From assembly GCA_002205965.3 (NCBI GenBank), contig NADL03000050.1, positions 124,001-188,000 on the forward strand: a DNA stretch of 64,000 nucleotides, written 5' to 3'. Shown piece after piece: positions 60,001 through 64,000 of this stretch. The notes beneath the pieces were generated by a model. That model was not told where the DNA came from, searched no databases, and saw only the letters and a list, made by a program, of their open reading frames with translations. Every line of letters begins with the position of its first letter. Within the stretch, counting starts at the first letter, position 1. This stretch comes from Kappaphycus alvarezii. Taxonomy: Eukaryota > Rhodophyta > Florideophyceae > Gigartinales > Solieriaceae. The translations under genes and the position numbers were made by a program.

Positions 60001-63000
60001 CCATCATTTCACCAATTGCAAATAATAAAGCTTTTTAACATTAGAAAACTTCTTACGTCAAAGAAAAACAAAGTGAATTTTCCAGCTCAACAACTTGGAA
60101 ATAGGCAGCACGGTTTCAATCAATGTTTGCCTATATTTTTGAATTTCGGCTATTAAATTTCTGAACTGAATGATATTTGGGTAAAATGTAATCTGATTAC
60201 GCGGGAAGAAGATTAATGATTTCAAGTTTACAGGCTAGAAGCTAATTTTACACCTAGACCCATTCGCGAAGAACCTTTTAATCTCAATTGTTCAATTCCA
60301 TTTTTACACATATGCAGAGCAAAATTTTTGCACTTAAAATCTTTTAATACTTCCTTGATTTCAGTTCAAATATACTAGTTTTTGATGGTTTAAGCCATAC
60401 ATTTTTTAATTGGATATGTCTTTTAAGAGTAAAATACCCAAAACTTTCCCCTTTTTAAATCGGCCCGGTTCATCTGCGTTATTGAATAAATAGTTAGCCA
60501 AGCAAAAAGATCAAAGATAATACCAATGTCACGGAAATGGATAACAAAGAATCTGCTTCGAAAAAATCCACGACATTTTCCTTCCATATCCTTGAATTTA
60601 AACCGAAGATATCTGTCATTCAAAAGCTTCTTCCGCTATGGCTCAAAAATGGGAATCAAAATGACTCATGTCCTGTCGTTCAGAACACTTTCTTTCCTGA
60701 AATACCTCTAAGGAATCCTTCTTTGCAACTATCTTCTCTACTTTTCGGGACAACTACATTACTTTGCGGGGAACTTGTTGATCTTTCCTTAAACGAAAGC
60801 TTTTAGTTACTCAGACCTAGCTACACCAAGTCATTTACCCTCCGCGTGGATGTATTTTTTAATTCAAAAACCAAAAACTGCTTCCATTTCTACTCTCCAT
60901 TGTCTTGTATGCTTCTCCCAAAAAATTCTAGGCCCAAAGTTTCCGGTTATTCCTTCCGGTACCCCGCAATAGCCCAATTAAGCTTTGAAGACATAGGATC
61001 TCATTCACGAATCTGTCAGGTGGTCCCAATTCAGTCGTTAAGTCATCGGAATGAAAACGGAAGAAAAGCAAATGTATTCATGCAGAATTTATTTCTCATC
61101 ATTCAGAATCTTAAACTCTAAAAAGCCCCAGAAAAAATCACTAAAACTACCCACCCAACTTTGTGATCTATATTTGACATGTTTTCTGGTTACGAAGTTA
61201 ATTTCACTTAGATAGATTTCCAAGGAAAAAGATATGTATGAAAATCTATTCAATCCAAATTGAAGAATAGCTGGTCGTCCATATCCTTATTTACCTGATA
61301 AATAGAGAAATAGTTTTATGAAAACTGCATGAATAGTACAATAGCAGATTGAATCTAAAGACCTCTCAAATTTGCGCACATTTACGACAGGTAATAAGCT
61401 ATCTATGAAATATTAGAAATCTGTAACGTCTCTAAAATAGTCCTGGTAGTCTAAAACGCATAAGAGGCAGTCACTGTGCACGATATGAAGGAAAAGGGAC
61501 TCTGTCGCCTTGCTAAGACAACAAGGTACCACGAAATCGGAACACAGTAGCCATTATTGAGCTCAAAGAAATAACTCATATTAATAGAAGTCTATCGTAA
61601 TCTTTTTTCCAATTGAAAGGGAGAAATCGGCTTAAAGTCAATGATAATTTTAATTAAGATCACCATTAAATCAAAATTTATGGGCATTGTTTATAATTGA
61701 CTGTCTTAGAGATATGAATTGATCTTGTAATTGCGTTATTTTCAGCTACCAAGCAAGACTAAATCGACAATTGGTAGTTCCTCAACGATAAAATAAACCA
61801 AAAGAAAAAAAATTTCTATGCTTATAGTACAGGGGAGAGACAGACGTCCCAACAACTTTACTTTAGAGAGTAGAAGTGCTAAACAGTATTTCCGTCAGAA
61901 ACAAAAAAACTAGGTTTAATTGATATTAATCAAGACCTACTACCTTGGCGTGGAAGGCTGTCACCACCCCCTAGAAACGAGCTGATAAATCAATTGACTA
62001 CATGAAAGTACTTTTAAGACCCCCGGTTGCAGGTGGATGTTGTGGAAAACATTGAACCCTACCCTCTAAATACCACTAAATATAAGAAAATTGCTTATTT
62101 GCTAGAGTGATGGTATTTTGGGCATTAAGTAGATATAAATCGGTTTTTTTATAACACCAAACTGTTCAAAATTTTGTCTGTAGATTTTCAATTACAAATA
62201 TTTGAAACTTGAGGGACCAGCGAGGGTAATGTACTTTGCCTGTTTTCGCCAAAAGCTGTAAGTACAAAATTATACTTTCAAAAAATTTCAAAATTTCAAA
62301 GGAAGTATGGAGTATTGCGAACCATAACGATGAGTTAATCCTTAAAATAGTTTTGGGTTATCAAAGTATTTTAAAAATGTAGACCTAGTACTTTGATTTT
62401 CTATATTTTCACACTTCTGAATAATTTTGTATTTCATAAATATCTGTTCACCAATGGCTCACTTAAAGTTGCAAAGACACAGTTCGAAAAAAGTATTGAT
62501 TTACAATGTCTCACTTGAACTGACAGAACTTCAAAAAATTCTCAATATATCGCTGTCGAGGTTGTTTTACTATACTTATCTTCTTTAATGAGCTTAAACT
62601 ATAAAGTTTCCATTTTATCACAGTTCCAGATTGCTTCGACAAAAAAACGTGTTGGGGGGAAACAAATCGGAAAAATGTAAAACATATAGTAACTACGCAG
62701 CGTAGTGCTCTTCAAGTTATTGCACATGGCGATAATGAGTCACAGAGGTTAAATTATGTTTATTCTTTCTGAATTTTTGGAGAAGATTGCCTTTGGATGA
62801 CAGGTTGCGAAAAGACACTGAAATAAAATTTTTCGGCTTATTACGAGCGGCAATAAAGTCATCTGTCTCACGCAAATGACATGATTTTATGTATACGTAA
62901 ATTGAAAAATTCAAGTTTGTGTTTACAAATGTGGGGAATTGGCGATAGGGCAATTGTGGAAAGACGATTTACTAGCTCCGCATCTTTTTTGCATAATAAG

Positions 63001-63439
63001 GATTTTTGCGGTTTTCTCATTGTACGCTTTCTGCGAATTAGCAGTTTTCAAATCGATACAGGAATTCAACAATAACAACTGGAGTATCCCCTGTCTCCCC
63101 ACTGTTAGTCCCGGCACACCGGATAATTTCGCCATAGGAACTTCGAATTACCATATATTCAGCTCGTGACAAGAACGATTTTGTCGCTATGCAAAATTCA
63201 GAAGCATCCTAACCTTTCTTTTGCTTTCTTCTGTCCATTATACTCATATTTCAGACTTAGCATCGACCTCACATAAGTACCTCTACAATCTCTTCTAGAA
63301 CGTTACTTTTGACTTATTGGATAAAACTTCAGACTCATTCCACATATTCATCATGTCATGTTTGAAAAAATCCAGGTGCCTCAAAAGATCTTCACGACCA
63401 ATATGCGTGCTCCTGAATCTTTGGTATCTGAATGACTCA
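57028..63439. other. AT-rich DNA without a supported gene
   Basis: The first few hundred bases should be the 3' LTR of the ancient copy but are too diverged or replaced. Frames are at most 91 codons. 60,537-60,806 and 60,846-61,121 are two neighbouring plus-strand frames without recognisable domains, in pyrimidine-rich DNA. The 30-base motif recurs on the minus strand at 60,421-60,452. Confidence 0.5.
60421..60452 (-). repeat. short dispersed motif, copy 3 of 3
   Basis: The reverse complement reads AAAGGGGAAAGTTTTGGGTA then TTTTACTCTTAAAA, matching 11,461 and 26,964. The minus frame reads KRGKFWVFYS and then a stop. Confidence 0.5.
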
Positions 63440-63870
63440 GGGTCGAAAAGCTTTCATCATACCCCAGTCCACGTGGATCGGCTGTACTCTTCGATCGCGT
63501 GTTTTTTTTGCACATCTTGAACACCGCTTCTCCAGTCCTACTGGGTTTACTGGTCCTACTGTTTTTTCTGATCCGAATTCATTTACTGTTTCTAAATAAC
63601 TGAGTCCGCAACAACAAACTATCAGATTTTTACATGTAGTACCCAGGCTCCACCCTAACAGTTTCACACGACAAATGACATTTATACCATTTATTTAGCT
63701 CTTCTATTTATTCTCACGCCTTAAAATCTTATATCATTTATCCATATTCTGCTTCTTATAAATATTCTATCTCAGATTTTCGCCCACTTCCATCTTATTT
63801 CTTAGAAATAGTACATGAATAGCGAAAATAGTAATGCCCTCTTAGCTCTTGAGAGAAATAGGTGTCTATT
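63440..63870 (+). repeat. diverged repeat, partner at 37,440-37,870
   Basis: See the partner entry for the shared blocks. The last 130 bases of the window show nothing further. Confidence 0.4.
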
Positions 63871-64000
63871 CTATCATATCGTACATTTTTAATACTATAT
63901 ATCGGGTTCTTCGTTAGAAAAGCTATTTGGACTGTAATTTGAAGATTCAAATGCGTTAAAATCTCCTACTCAGGCAATCCAGCTCTTGTTCATGAAATTG

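Noticed and set aside
1-64000. CRISPR arrays, bacterial operons, riboswitches, rho-independent terminators, ribosomal RNA
   Set aside because: None seen. Regularly spaced short repeats and prokaryotic gene packing are absent, and the sequence is eukaryotic in character.

Overview
This is nuclear DNA of a eukaryote and almost all of it is the remains of mobile elements. Most of the window is about one third G+C (by eye), stop-rich in all six frames, and lacks any bacterial-style operon, ribosomal RNA, convincing tRNA or recognisable housekeeping gene. Several good splice-site pairs with short spacing (for example a 44-base candidate intron at 33,419-33,462) and the mix of retrotransposons suggest a fungus or another small-intron eukaryote with a repeat-rich genome. 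A powdery-mildew-like fungus is one possibility, but the sequence does not decide it.

Layout. 1-4,024: the 3' part of a Ty1/copia-superfamily retrotransposon (protease end, zinc finger, integrase, reverse transcriptase, RNase H, polypurine tract, LTR), broken by several frameshifts. 4,025-7,931: an abrupt GC-rich island holding pieces of at least two non-LTR reverse transcriptases. 7,932-8,468: a second LTR related to the first. 8,706-9,343: a third GC-rich non-LTR fragment. 9,344-12,419: AT-rich DNA without genes. 12,420-23,043: two tandem diverged copies (A and B) of a repeat unit of about 4.6 kb. Copy B carries a roughly 2.1-kb insertion and lacks about 0.7 kb. 23,290-24,540: a decayed classical copia element. 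24,950-26,047: a decayed second copy of the first element with its LTR. 26,058-26,375: a minus-strand broken reading frame. 31,105-31,984: a likely solo LTR in a sharply bounded GC-richer block. 32,188-34,020: the best candidate coding region of the window (a long open frame and a well-bounded exon), overlapping a dispersed copy (C) of the A/B repeat. 47,200-48,420: another dispersed copy (D). 54,116-57,027: a much older copy of the first retrotransposon. The remaining AT-rich stretches hold only reading frames of lengths expected by chance.

How the parts relate. The same copia-like family appears at three ages: fairly fresh at 1-4,024, intermediate at 24,950-26,047 and very old at 54,116-57,027. 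The family and the classical copia element are unlike each other at the catalytic motif. The repeat unit A/B/C/D is not an element I recognise. In places A and B keep the same frame after the same splice-acceptor position, and C has a clean exon, so this may be a duplicated, mostly dead gene family among transposons. That is an inference from hand alignment. I found no convincing new defence, conflict or metabolic system. The A-D repeat family with its candidate exons is the item most worth following up.
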